64,000 bases of DNA, taken from positions 2,390,001 to 2,454,000 of the forward strand of contig NZ_JARBAX010000001.1 of the NCBI RefSeq assembly GCF_028807635.1. Reading direction: 5' to 3'. Under the pieces are notes generated by a model. The model was not told the origin of the DNA, did no database searches, and worked only from the letters and a program-made list of their open reading frames with translations. Source of the DNA: Streptomyces spiramyceticus (GTDB lineage: Bacteria; Actinomycetota; Actinomycetes; Streptomycetales; Streptomycetaceae). The first letter of the stretch is position 1. Each line of letters opens with the position of its first letter. A program made the position numbers and the translations under genes. Positions 37,904-46,024 of the stretch are shown piece by piece.

Positions 37904-38120
37904 TCGGCAACTCCGTTCGGGCATTGCTCATGGCGCGATACGGCACGCCGAGGACGTGGAATGCCCGCAGCCAATCACCCGGCAACGATCAATACCATCA
38001 CCTTCTGGAGTGATTTGATAACTTTTAGTAGTCATTTACGGATACATCCGCCATAGCGGTGAATTGATCGGTGAATTGATCCACTCGGCCGGGCCGGGCG
38101 AAAACCCGGGGAAAGCGGAA

Positions 38121-38142
38121 GAGGCACCCCGAAGGGTGCCTC
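38121..38142 (-). terminator. terminator of acyl-CoA dehydrogenase gene
   Basis: Stem GAGGCACCC / GGGTGCCTC with a CGAA tetraloop, 39 bases past the stop codon of the minus-strand gene. Confidence 0.85.
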
Positions 38143-38180
38143 TCACCTGCGCCTACAGCCCGCATTCAGGCTGCTTCGGG

Positions 38181-39338
38181 CTACGGAAGGTTCCTGGCCA
38201 TCACGATGCGCTGGACCTGGTTCGTGCCTTCGTAAATCTGGGTGATCTTGGCGTCGCGCATCATGCGCTCGACCGGGTAGTCACGCGTGTAGCCGTAGCC
38301 GCCGAGCAGCTGGACCGCGTCGGTGGTGATCTCCATGGCGGCGTCGGAGGCGTAGCACTTGGCCGCGGCGCCGAAGAACGTGAGGTCGGCGTCGACGCGC
38401 TCGGACTTCGCGGCGGCCGCGTACGTCAGCTGGCGAGCCGCCTCCAGCTTCATCGCCATGTCGGCGAGCATGAACTGCACGCCCTGGAAGTCGCCGATCG
38501 GCTTGCCGAACTGCTTGCGCTCCTGGACGTAACCCTTGGCGTAGTCGAGAGCGCCCTGCGCGATGCCGAGTGCCTGCGCCGCGATCGTGATGCGGGTGTG
38601 GTCCAGCGTCTTCATCGCCGTGGCGAAGCCGGTGCCCTCCTCGCCGATCATGCGGTCGGCGGGGATACGGACGTTGTCGAGGTAGACCTCGCGGGTCGGG
38701 GAGCCCTTGATGCCGAGCTTCTTCTCCGGGGCGCCGAAGGAGACGCCCTCGTCGGACTTCTCGACGACGAAGGCGCTGATGCCCTTGGAGCGCTTGGTCG
38801 GGTCGGTGACGGCCATCACCGTGTAGTACTCGCTGACGCCCGCGTTGGTGATCCAGCGCTTCACGCCGTTGAGGACCCAGAAGTCGCCGTCGCGGACGGC
38901 CTTGGTCTTCATGCCCGCGGCGTCGGAGCCCGCGTCCGGCTCGGAGAGGGCGTACGAGAACATGCCTTCGCCCTTGGCGAGCGGGGTCATGTACTTCTTC
39001 TTCAGCTCTTCGCTGCCGGAGAGGATCACCGGGAGCGAGCCGAGCTTGTTCACGGCCGGGATCAGCGAGGAGGAGGCGCAGACACGCGCGACCTCTTCGA
39101 TCACGATGACCGTGGAGAGGGCATCGGCGCCGGCGCCGCCATAGGCCTCGGGGACGTGGATGGCGGCGAGGTCGGAGGTGATCAGGGCGTCGAGCGCCTC
39201 CTGCGGGAAGCGGGCGTCCTCGTCGACTTCTGCGGCGTACGGCGCGATCTTCGCCTCGGCGAGCGAGCGCACCGCGTCACGGAGCATGTCGTGCTCTTCG
39301 GACAGGCGGTACAGGTCGAAATCGGGCGAACCTGCCAA
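38181..39338 (-). CDS. acyl-CoA dehydrogenase
   Basis: FAD enzyme of fatty-acid or branched-chain acyl-CoA oxidation, passing electrons to ETF. 385 residues from ATG 39338 (MAGSPDFDLYRLSEEHDMLR). Visible motifs: YALSEPDAGSDAAGM (substrate/flavin), the FAD-binding TVMAVTDPTKRSKG and DHTRITIAAQALGIAQGALD, and the C-terminal signature QLLGGYGYTRDYPVERMMRD followed by ITQIYEGTNQVQRIV, where the Glu of YEGTNQ is the catalytic base in short/medium-chain members. In mycobacteria the gene at this place is fadE25. Chain-length preference not readable. A palindromic site lies 20-40 bases upstream (39361-39378). Confidence 0.95.
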   Translation of the reverse strand: MAGSPDFDLYRLSEEHDMLRDAVRSLAEAKIAPYAAEVDEDARFPQEALDALITSDLAAIHVPEAYGGAGADALSTVIVIEEVARVCASSSLIPAVNKLGSLPVILSGSEELKKKYMTPLAKGEGMFSYALSEPDAGSDAAGMKTKAVRDGDFWVLNGVKRWITNAGVSEYYTVMAVTDPTKRSKGISAFVVEKSDEGVSFGAPEKKLGIKGSPTREVYLDNVRIPADRMIGEEGTGFATAMKTLDHTRITIAAQALGIAQGALDYAKGYVQERKQFGKPIGDFQGVQFMLADMAMKLEAARQLTYAAAAKSERVDADLTFFGAAAKCYASDAAMEITTDAVQLLGGYGYTRDYPVERMMRDAKITQIYEGTNQVQRIVMARNLP

Positions 39339-39360
39339 GGTCTCTCACTCCCCAAGGTGC

Positions 39361-39378
39361 TAACTACCGTTAAGTAAC
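39361..39378. promoter_or_regulatory. TetR-type operator candidate upstream of acyl-CoA dehydrogenase
   Basis: Overlapping inverted repeats TAAC-TACC-GTTA (39361-39372) and GTTA-AG-TAAC (39369-39378) directly before the gene start, within AT-rich DNA. Actinobacterial fatty-acid degradation genes are often repressed by TetR proteins binding such sites, but the regulator is not in this window. Confidence 0.4.
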
Positions 39379-39512
39379 CCAATTTTAGGGGGCTCGCCGC
39401 CCTTTGGGATACGTGAGCTTGCCGACAAGGGCCGGAGCGGAGGAAACGCCGACTCCGGCGGCCCGACTATGCTCGTGCGGCGAATGCCTGCCCGTACCCG
39501 TCTGGAGCACCC

Positions 39513-40856
39513 ATGGCCCTCAAGATCACCGTGATCGGCACCGGCTACCTCGGCGCCACGCACGCCGCGGCCATGGCTGAACTGGGCTTCGAAGTCCTCG
39601 GCCTCGACATCGTGCCCGAGAAGATCGAGATGCTGTCGGCCGGCAAGGTCCCGATGTACGAGCCGGGGCTGGAAGAGCTGCTGCGCAAGCACGTCGCGGG
39701 GATCGAGGGGTCGAGCGGGCGGCTGCGCTTCACCACGTCGTGGGAAGAGGTCGGCGAGTTCGGCGACGTGCACTTCGTGTGCGTGAATACGCCGCAGAAG
39801 CGCGGCGAGTACGCGTGCGACATGAGTTACGTCGACTCCGCCTTCGAATCGCTCGCGCCCCGGCTGACCCGGCCCGCGCTCGTCGTCGGCAAGTCGACCG
39901 TCCCAGTCGGTAGCGCGGCCCGCCTCGCGGCCCGGCTCGCGGAGCTGGCGCCGGTGGGCGAGGACGCGGAGCTGGCGTGGAACCCGGAATTCCTGCGGGA
40001 GGGCTTCGCCGTACAGGACACGCTGCATCCCGACCGGATCGTGGCGGGTGTCGAGAGCGAGCGCGCGGAGAAGCTGCTGCGCGAGGTGTACGCGGGGCCG
40101 GTGCAGGAGGGGTCGCCGTTCGTGGTGACGGACTTCCCCACGGCGGAGCTCGTGAAGACCTCCGCGAACTCCTTCCTGGCGACGAAGATCTCCTTCATCA
40201 ACGCCATGGCCGAGGTCTGCGAGGCGGCCGACGGCGACGTGTTGAAGCTGGCCGAGGCGATCGGGTACGACGAGCGGATCGGGAAGAAGTTCCTGCGCGC
40301 GGGGATCGGCTTCGGCGGGGGCTGCCTGCCGAAGGACATCCGGGCGTTCATGGCGCGGGCGGGTGAGCTGGGCGCGGACCAGGCGCTGACGTTCCTGCGT
40401 GAGGTCGACTCCATCAACATGCGGCGCCGCGGCCACATGGTCGAGCTGGCGCGCGAGGCGCTGGGGGGCAATGGCTTCCTGGGCAAGCGGGTGGCGGTGC
40501 TGGGTGCGACGTTCAAGCCGGACTCGGACGACGTACGGGATTCCCCGGCGCTGAATGTCGCCGGACAGATCCACCTCCAGGGCGGCCAGGTCACGGTCTA
40601 CGACCCCAAGGGCATCGAGAACGCCCGCCGGATCTTCCCCACGCTCGCCTACGCCGACTCCGCGCTGGAGGCAGTGCGCGGCGCGGATGTGGTCCTGCAC
40701 CTGACGGAGTGGCGCGAGTTCCGCGACCTGGACCCGGCGGAGCTGGGCGCAGTGGCGTCGGAGCGGCTGATCCTCGACGGCCGCAACGCACTCGACCCCG
40801 CGCGCTGGCGCGAGGCGGGCTGGACGTACCGGGCGATGGGGCGGCCTCAGGCGTAG
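39513..40856 (+). CDS. UDP-glucose/GDP-mannose dehydrogenase family
   Basis: NAD-dependent four-electron oxidation of a nucleotide sugar to the uronic acid, probably UDP-glucose to UDP-glucuronate. 447 residues from ATG 39513 (MALKITVIGTGYLGATHAAA). Rossmann GTGYLG at residues 9-14; EFLREGFAVQDTLHPDRIV; the Lys in SANSFLATKISFINAMAEVC; the catalytic Cys in GFGGGCLPKDIRAFM; and the C-terminal GATFKPDSDDVRDSPALNVA. Its product would be precursor for acidic wall or capsule sugars, suiting the glycosyltransferase and LCP neighbours. Substrate is family inference. Confidence 0.92.
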   Translation: MALKITVIGTGYLGATHAAAMAELGFEVLGLDIVPEKIEMLSAGKVPMYEPGLEELLRKHVAGIEGSSGRLRFTTSWEEVGEFGDVHFVCVNTPQKRGEYACDMSYVDSAFESLAPRLTRPALVVGKSTVPVGSAARLAARLAELAPVGEDAELAWNPEFLREGFAVQDTLHPDRIVAGVESERAEKLLREVYAGPVQEGSPFVVTDFPTAELVKTSANSFLATKISFINAMAEVCEAADGDVLKLAEAIGYDERIGKKFLRAGIGFGGGCLPKDIRAFMARAGELGADQALTFLREVDSINMRRRGHMVELAREALGGNGFLGKRVAVLGATFKPDSDDVRDSPALNVAGQIHLQGGQVTVYDPKGIENARRIFPTLAYADSALEAVRGADVVLHLTEWREFRDLDPAELGAVASERLILDGRNALDPARWREAGWTYRAMGRPQA

Positions 40857-40889
40857 GGGGCGGCGGGACTTACGCCAACGAGCCGGGGC

Positions 40890-42035
40890 TCAGGAGGCGT
40901 TCGGACGGTGGCGGGCCGCGCGGGCGGTGAACTCCGCGTCCCGTACCGCGCGTGCCACATTGCCCCACGTCAGCAGCGCGATGTCCGTCTCGTCCCAGCC
41001 ACGGTCCAGCAGCTCCGCCACGACCCGTGGGTAGCTGGAGGCGTCCGTGAGCTCGTCGGCGTGCGGCAGGCCCGCCCCGTACATCCCGCTGAGCCCCACG
41101 CACTGCGCGCCCGCCACCTCCCGCACATGGTCGAGGTGGTCCGCCACCTTACGGACGGACGGGGCGGCGCCGATCTGTTCGGGGGCAAAACTGACCAGGC
41201 ACACACCCCTGTCGGGGCCGAGCGCACGCAGTACGTCGTCGGGGACGTTCGCCGGATGGTCGGCGAGGGCGCGGGCGGCCGAGCGCGAGAAGAGGACGGG
41301 GGCGCGGCTGATCGACAGCACGCTGTGCACGGTGTCGGAGGAGGTGCCGGCCAGGTCGATGAGTACGCCGAGGCGGTTCATCTCCCGTACGACCTCCTGG
41401 CCGAACACGGTCAGCCCGTCCCCCGCCCCGCCCGCCCAATCCGTGCCCGCAAACCCCAGACTGCGTACGCCCAGGGCGTGGTACGCCCGGAGCGTGCCCA
41501 GGGAGTCGCCGAGCGCGTGGCCCGAGACGGGGCCGAGGAAGGATGCGATGCGGCCGCAATTGCGGGCATCCGTCATGTCGCCCGGGCCGAGCGCCAGGCG
41601 CAGGCCTTCGGGGTAGCCCGCTACGAACGACCTGACCAGGTCGATCTGTTCGAGGGTGGCGCTGACCGCACGGTCGCCGGTGTACTCGACAGGCACATGC
41701 AGCGACCAGAACTGCGCGCCGACGCCGCCGGTCCGCAGGCGCGGAATGTCGGTGTCCAGGGTGCTCTCGCCGAGTTGGAGGTCGTGCCAGGGGCGGCGCC
41801 TGAGTGTCCAGCCGAGGCCGTTGTACCCGTCGGCGACGGGGTGGTCGGCGAGGAGCGCGCGGGCACGACCGAGGACGTCGACGTCAGACTCCACAGGTCG
41901 CTCGGGCGCCCGCTCCTGATCCTGCACGGACTGCGTGGGCTCGGGCATGTCCGTCCGCTGCACAGGATCGAGTTCGCCGACCGAGGCCGTGTCGGAGGGA
42001 GGGGACGTGTGCGGATCGTCCTGCAGATCTGCCAT
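40890..42035 (-). CDS. M19 dipeptidase-like pseudoenzyme
   Basis: 381 residues from ATG 42035. It is clearly an M19 (renal dipeptidase) fold, alignable along nearly its whole length with the next gene ([29 protein letters not shown]), but every metal and catalytic residue has changed: DGHND becomes DGYNG (His to Tyr, Asp to Gly), the bridging Glu of GAEGG becomes Val (GPVSG), DLSHVA becomes DLAGTS, SHSSAR becomes SRSAAR, GGDYDG becomes SGMYGA, and the substrate-site THN becomes AGT. A loop of about 45 residues is also absent. The frame is intact, so this is a maintained non-catalytic paralogue, not a decaying pseudogene. The N-terminus carries a 50-residue acidic extension. It arose by tandem duplication of the active gene. 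Confidence 0.9.
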   Translation of the reverse strand: MADLQDDPHTSPPSDTASVGELDPVQRTDMPEPTQSVQDQERAPERPVESDVDVLGRARALLADHPVADGYNGLGWTLRRRPWHDLQLGESTLDTDIPRLRTGGVGAQFWSLHVPVEYTGDRAVSATLEQIDLVRSFVAGYPEGLRLALGPGDMTDARNCGRIASFLGPVSGHALGDSLGTLRAYHALGVRSLGFAGTDWAGGAGDGLTVFGQEVVREMNRLGVLIDLAGTSSDTVHSVLSISRAPVLFSRSAARALADHPANVPDDVLRALGPDRGVCLVSFAPEQIGAAPSVRKVADHLDHVREVAGAQCVGLSGMYGAGLPHADELTDASSYPRVVAELLDRGWDETDIALLTWGNVARAVRDAEFTARAARHRPNAS

Positions 42036-42386
42036 GAAGCGAGCTCCGGATTCGGGGACGGCAGTACGTCCACCGTGTCACGGGAGCGATGGGGGTTCGC
42101 GGCGGGTGGGGCGTTCGGGGGACGCCGGGGCCCCGGGTCGGGCCCCCGCCTCCGGTAGGGACGGGGGGCAGCGCCGTAGCTCGGGGTCAGGGGGTGTCCG
42201 GTCGATCTCCGTGGGAGAAGGAGCGGGGCTTGGTGCGTGCAGCTGCAAGGCGGAGGAGGGAGGCGACGCGGAGCGATTGGGGCCTCCCCTGCTCGAGCGA
42301 AGCCGAGAGCTTGGGGAAGAGTGACGACAACGCCGCAGATGTGCGTGCCAAGCCCCGCGACGCCGCGGAGATCGACCGGACACCCC
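42036..42386. other. 351-base gap between the two M19 genes
   Basis: No gene seen. The stretch carries copy 2 of the dispersed 43-base hairpin repeat (42276-42318) and GC-rich runs with GGGGCC. No T-tract terminator was noticed. It separates the active-looking M19 gene from its downstream paralogue on the same strand. Confidence 0.6.
42276..42318 (-). repeat. dispersed 43-base hairpin repeat, copy 2
   Basis: Reverse complement of this interval matches 9897-9939 at 38 of 43 bases. It folds into a hairpin with arms CCCC-AA-GCTC and GAGC-A-GGGG around a 12-base TCGGCTTCGCTC loop. Confidence 0.85.
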
Positions 42387-43580
42387 CTAGGCGTCCAGCT
42401 GGGTGATGGTGGCGTTGGACGGCTGGGTGCGGGACTGGAGATCCTTGGCCACCGACTCCGCGTCGCGCAGGGTGCGTACCGCGTTGTGCCAGGTCAGTTT
42501 GGATATGTCGGACTCCGACCAGGACCGGCGCAGCAGTTCCGCGATCAGGTTCGGGTAGCCCGCCACGTCCTCCAGGCCGGCCGGGGTGAACGCCGTCCCG
42601 TCGTAGTCGCCGCCGATGCCGATGTGGTCGATGCCCGCGACCTCGCGCATGTGGTCCAGGTGGTCGGCGACCGTCGCCGGCGTCGCCATCGGGCGCGGGT
42701 TCGCGTCCTCGAAGGCGCGCTGGACCTTCATGCCCGCCTCGGTGGTGTCGAGGTGGTGCAGGCCGTGCGCACGCATGTTCTCGTCCGCGCGCCGCGTCCA
42801 CTCCACCGCCTCCGGCAGTACGAACTTCGGCACGAAGGTCGCCATCGCGATGCCGCCGTTCGTGGGCAGGAGCTCCAGCACGTCGTCCGGGATGTTGCGG
42901 GGGTGGTCGCAGACCGCCCTGGCGGAGGAGTGGGAGAAGATCACCGGGGCGACCGACGTGGCCAGTGCCGCCCGCATCGTCGTGGCCGCCACGTGCGAGA
43001 GGTCGACCAGCATGCCGATGCGGTTCATCTCGCGGACCACCTCGTGGCCGAAGGGCGAGAGGCCTCCGACGCGCGGCTCGTCCGTTGCCGAGTCGGCCCA
43101 CGCGACGCTGTCGTTGTGCGTCAGCGTCATGTAGCGGACGCCCAGCGCGTACAGCGCACGCAAGGTGGCCAGGGAGTTGTTGATGGAGTGGCCGCCCTCG
43201 GCTCCCATGAGGGAGGCGATACGGCCCTGCGCCCTCGCCGACTCCATGTCGTCCGCCGTGAGCGCGCGCGCCAGCTCGTCCGGGTAGCGGGCGAGCAGCT
43301 GCCCGACGCAGTCGATCTGCTCCAGCGTCGCGCTGACCGCTTCGTCCCCGGCCAGGTCGGAGCGTACGTACACGGACCAGAACTGCGCCCCCACCCCGCC
43401 CGCCCGCAGACGCGGGATGTCGGTGTGCAGGTGCGCCGACTGGTCGGTGGCGATGTCGCGCCGGCCGATGTCGTAGCGGACCTGCTCGCGCAGCGCCCAC
43501 GGGAGGTCGTTGTGGCCGTCCACGACGGGGTCCGCGGCGAGCAGTTCCAGCGCCCGGGCGAGGTGAGCGGCGTCTTCCAT
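42387..43580 (-). CDS. M19 membrane-type dipeptidase (renal dipeptidase family)
   Basis: Binuclear zinc dipeptidase, likely cleaving L-Xaa-D/L-Xaa dipeptides; very close in size and sequence pattern to the biochemically characterised S. coelicolor Sco3058. 397 residues from ATG 43580 ([20 protein letters not shown]). All metal ligands are present: [10 protein letters not shown], the bridging Glu in [10 protein letters not shown], His in [12 protein letters not shown], His in [10 protein letters not shown], and Asp in [12 protein letters not shown]. No signal peptide, so cytoplasmic; could recycle dipeptides from peptidoglycan turnover. A longer frame continuing upstream to 44222 is in the purE region and is not part of the gene. 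Confidence 0.95.
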   Translation of the reverse strand: MEDAAHLARALELLAADPVVDGHNDLPWALREQVRYDIGRRDIATDQSAHLHTDIPRLRAGGVGAQFWSVYVRSDLAGDEAVSATLEQIDCVGQLLARYPDELARALTADDMESARAQGRIASLMGAEGGHSINNSLATLRALYALGVRYMTLTHNDSVAWADSATDEPRVGGLSPFGHEVVREMNRIGMLVDLSHVAATTMRAALATSVAPVIFSHSSARAVCDHPRNIPDDVLELLPTNGGIAMATFVPKFVLPEAVEWTRRADENMRAHGLHHLDTTEAGMKVQRAFEDANPRPMATPATVADHLDHMREVAGIDHIGIGGDYDGTAFTPAGLEDVAGYPNLIAELLRRSWSESDISKLTWHNAVRTLRDAESVAKDLQSRTQPSNATITQLDA

Positions 43581-43597
43581 GGCTGTGTCCTTGGCCG

Positions 43598-44137
43598 TCA
43601 CTTGCCGAAGCCGAACGAGTCCATGCCCATCGCCTTCGTCCGCAGCCGCCTTCCCTTCTCCGTCGCCTGATCGTTCAGCTCCTGCTGGAACTCCCGCATA
43701 CGGGAGCGCAGTTCGTCGTCGTGAGCGGCGAGAATACGGGCCGCCAGCAGCCCCGCGTTGCGCGCGCCCGCCACCGACACCGCGGCGACCGGGACACCCG
43801 CCGGCATCTGCACGATGGAGAGGAGGGAGTCCATGCCGTCGAGGTACTTCAGGGGTACGGGGACGCCGATGACCGGAAGCGGCGTCACCGAGGCCAGCAT
43901 GCCGGGGAGGTGGGCCGCTCCGCCCGCGCCCGCGATGATCACCTTGAGGCCGCGGCCGTCGGCCTCTTCGCCGTACGCGATCATCTCGCGCGGCATCCGG
44001 TGCGCCGAGACGACGTCGACCTCGTACCGGATCGAGAACTCGTCGAGCGCCTTGGCCGCCGCCTCCATGACGGGCCAGTCGGAGTCGGAGCCCATCACGA
44101 TGCCGACCACGGGTCCGGCTGCAGAGGGGGTCGTCAT
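43598..44137 (-). CDS. purE: N5-carboxyaminoimidazole ribonucleotide mutase
   Basis: Converts N5-CAIR to CAIR in purine synthesis. 179 residues from ATG 44137, overlapping the purK stop by 4 bases (ATGA). The class I PurE signature is clear: [35 protein letters not shown] and [20 protein letters not shown]. The C-terminal tail beyond [13 protein letters not shown] is longer than in E. coli (169 residues), as usual for actinobacteria. Confidence 0.97.
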   Translation of the reverse strand: MTTPSAAGPVVGIVMGSDSDWPVMEAAAKALDEFSIRYEVDVVSAHRMPREMIAYGEEADGRGLKVIIAGAGGAAHLPGMLASVTPLPVIGVPVPLKYLDGMDSLLSIVQMPAGVPVAAVSVAGARNAGLLAARILAAHDDELRSRMREFQQELNDQATEKGRRLRTKAMGMDSFGFGK

Positions 44138-45273
44138 TCTGTGATCGTTCCTCGCAGGTAGCCGGCGGCATGACGGGCGCGCTCCAGCGCGTCGTCGAGG
44201 TCGTCGCCGTAGGTGTTGACATGGCCGACCTTGCGGCCGGGCTTCACATCCTTGCCGTACATGTGGATCTTGAGCTGCGGGTCGCGTGCCATGCAGTGCA
44301 GATACGCGGAGTACATGTCGGGGTAGTCGCCGCCGAGGACGTTCGCCATGACCGTCCACTTCGCGCGCGGGCGCGGGTCGCCGAGGGGGAGATCGAGGAT
44401 CGCCCGGACGTGGTTGGCGAACTGCGACGTCATGGCGCCGTCCTGCGTCCAGTGCCCGGAGTTGTGCGGGCGCATCGCGAGCTCGTTGACGAGGATGCGG
44501 CCGTCGGTCGTCTCGAAGAGCTCCACGGCGAGGTGGCCGACGACGCCCAGCTTCCCCGCGATGCGCAGCGCCAGCTCCTGCGCCTGGCCGCTGAGCTCGT
44601 CACTGAGGCCCGGCGCCGGGGCGATCACGGTGTCGCAGACGCCGTCGACCTGCCGGGATTCGACGACGGGGTAGGAGACGGCCTGGCCGTGCGGGGAGCG
44701 GACGATGTTCGCCGCCAGTTCCCGTACGAAGTCGACCTTCTCCTCCGCGAGGACCGGTACGCCGGCCTTGAAGGGCTCCTCGGCGTCCTTCTCGCTGCGT
44801 ACGAACCAGACGCCCTTGCCGTCGTATCCGCCGCGGACCGTCTTCAAAATCACCGGGAAGCCGCCGGTCTCGGCGGCGAACGCGGCCGCGTCCGCCGGGT
44901 CGCTCACGATGCGGTGACGCGGGCAAGGCGCTCCGATCTCCATGAGCTTTGCTCGCATTACGCCCTTGTCCTGGGCGTGCACCAACGCGTCGGGCCCCGG
45001 CCGGACGGGAATACCGTCCGCCTCCAGGGCCCGCAGGTGCTCGGTCGGGACATGCTCGTGATCGAACGTGATCACGTCGCAGCCGCGCGCGAAATCGCGC
45101 AGCGTGTCCAGATCGCGGTAGTCGCCTATGACAACATCGCTGACGACCTGGGCCGCCGAGTCCTGTGGGGTGTCACTGAGGAGCTTGAATCTGATGCCGA
45201 GGGGGATGCCCGCCTCGTGGGTCATACGGGCGAGCTGACCGCCACCGACCATGCCGACTACGGGGAACGTCAC
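44134..45273 (-). CDS. purK: N5-carboxyaminoimidazole ribonucleotide synthase
   Basis: ATP-grasp enzyme making N5-CAIR from AIR and bicarbonate. 379 residues from GTG 45273 ([20 protein letters not shown]), a classic PurK start; GGAGG lies only one base before GTG, so initiation geometry is unusual, but no other start preserves the N-terminal VGGGQLARM loop. ATP-grasp features: [36 protein letters not shown], and [20 protein letters not shown] (Mg ligands). Coupled to purE by an ATGA overlap. Confidence 0.95.
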   Translation of the reverse strand: MTFPVVGMVGGGQLARMTHEAGIPLGIRFKLLSDTPQDSAAQVVSDVVIGDYRDLDTLRDFARGCDVITFDHEHVPTEHLRALEADGIPVRPGPDALVHAQDKGVMRAKLMEIGAPCPRHRIVSDPADAAAFAAETGGFPVILKTVRGGYDGKGVWFVRSEKDAEEPFKAGVPVLAEEKVDFVRELAANIVRSPHGQAVSYPVVESRQVDGVCDTVIAPAPGLSDELSGQAQELALRIAGKLGVVGHLAVELFETTDGRILVNELAMRPHNSGHWTQDGAMTSQFANHVRAILDLPLGDPRPRAKWTVMANVLGGDYPDMYSAYLHCMARDPQLKIHMYGKDVKPGRKVGHVNTYGDDLDDALERARHAAGYLRGTITE

Positions 45274-45455
45274 GCCTCCAGGGTATCCGCAGGCCCGGGG
45301 CGCCCCGCCCCGGCCGCCCGCGTACCCTCCGTCACAGCACCACCACGCGTTCACAGTGCCCGCAAGCGCCCCAGGAGAGCGCTGGTTAGCATGGCTGGGC
45401 TGACGGCAATGACCGGCCGTTCACGACACCGACCGAACGGGGCTGAGCGATCACC

Positions 45456-45995
45456 ATGAGTCGACGAGACGTCGGTCCCTTCCTACGGCACATGCAGCGG
45501 CTCGCACGCGAGTTCGTGAAGTTCGGTGCGGTGGGTGGTCTGGGGCTCGCCGTCGACCTCGGCCTCTTCAATCTCCTGGTCCGGCACACGGACATCCCCG
45601 TGGTGCGGGCGGGCATCCTGGCGACGATCGTCGCGATCGGCTTCAACTACCTCGGCTTCCTCTACTTCACGTACCGGGAGCGCGACAAGAGCGGGCGTAC
45701 GAGAGAGCTCACGCTCTTCCTGGCGTTCAGCGGCATCGGACTGGTGATCCAGAGCGGAGTGCTGTACGTCGCCACGTACGGCTTCGGCTGGGACACCCCG
45801 CTCCAGAACAACATCTTCAAGTCCCTCGGCATCGGCATAGCCACGGTCTTCCGCTTCTGGTCCTACCGCACCTGGGTCTTCCAGAAGCTGCCGCCGGCGC
45901 GTGACGCCGTCGGGGCGGCGGATTCGTTCCCGGACGACCCGCGGGACGACCCGCGTGACACCCCCCGCACCGCCGAGATCGACCGCGTCACCTGA
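45456..45995 (+). CDS. GtrA family membrane protein
   Basis: 179 residues from ATG 45456. Four membrane helices (FVKFGAVGGLGLAVDLGLFN, IPVVRAGILATIVAIGFNYL, LFLAFSGIGLVIQSGVLYVA and KSLGIGIATVFRFWSYRTWV) typical of GtrA-like proteins, thought to move undecaprenyl- or polyprenyl-linked sugars across the membrane. The FRFWSYRTWVF ending is characteristic. The C-terminal tail is acidic and disordered. Conserved beside purK in actinobacteria. Divergent from purK, convergent with the kinase gene; its stop lies inside a 14-base tandem repeat. Confidence 0.9.
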   Translation: MSRRDVGPFLRHMQRLAREFVKFGAVGGLGLAVDLGLFNLLVRHTDIPVVRAGILATIVAIGFNYLGFLYFTYRERDKSGRTRELTLFLAFSGIGLVIQSGVLYVATYGFGWDTPLQNNIFKSLGIGIATVFRFWSYRTWVFQKLPPARDAVGAADSFPDDPRDDPRDTPRTAEIDRVT

Positions 45996-46024
45996 CGCCT
46001 GTCACCTGACGCCTGTCACCTGAC
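45988..46024. repeat. 14-base tandem repeat containing both convergent stop codons
   Basis: TCACCTGACGCCTG at 45988-46001 and 46002-46015, then a partial copy TCACCTGAC to 46024. The GtrA stop (45993-45995) lies in copy 1 and the histidine kinase stop (46016-46018, minus strand) in the third, so the ends of both genes fall within the repeat. Confidence 0.9.

Noticed and set aside
43581..44222. N-terminal extension of the active M19 dipeptidase (611-codon frame)
   Set aside because: The extension runs through purE and the start of its neighbour; ATG 43580 gives the known Sco3058-like length.
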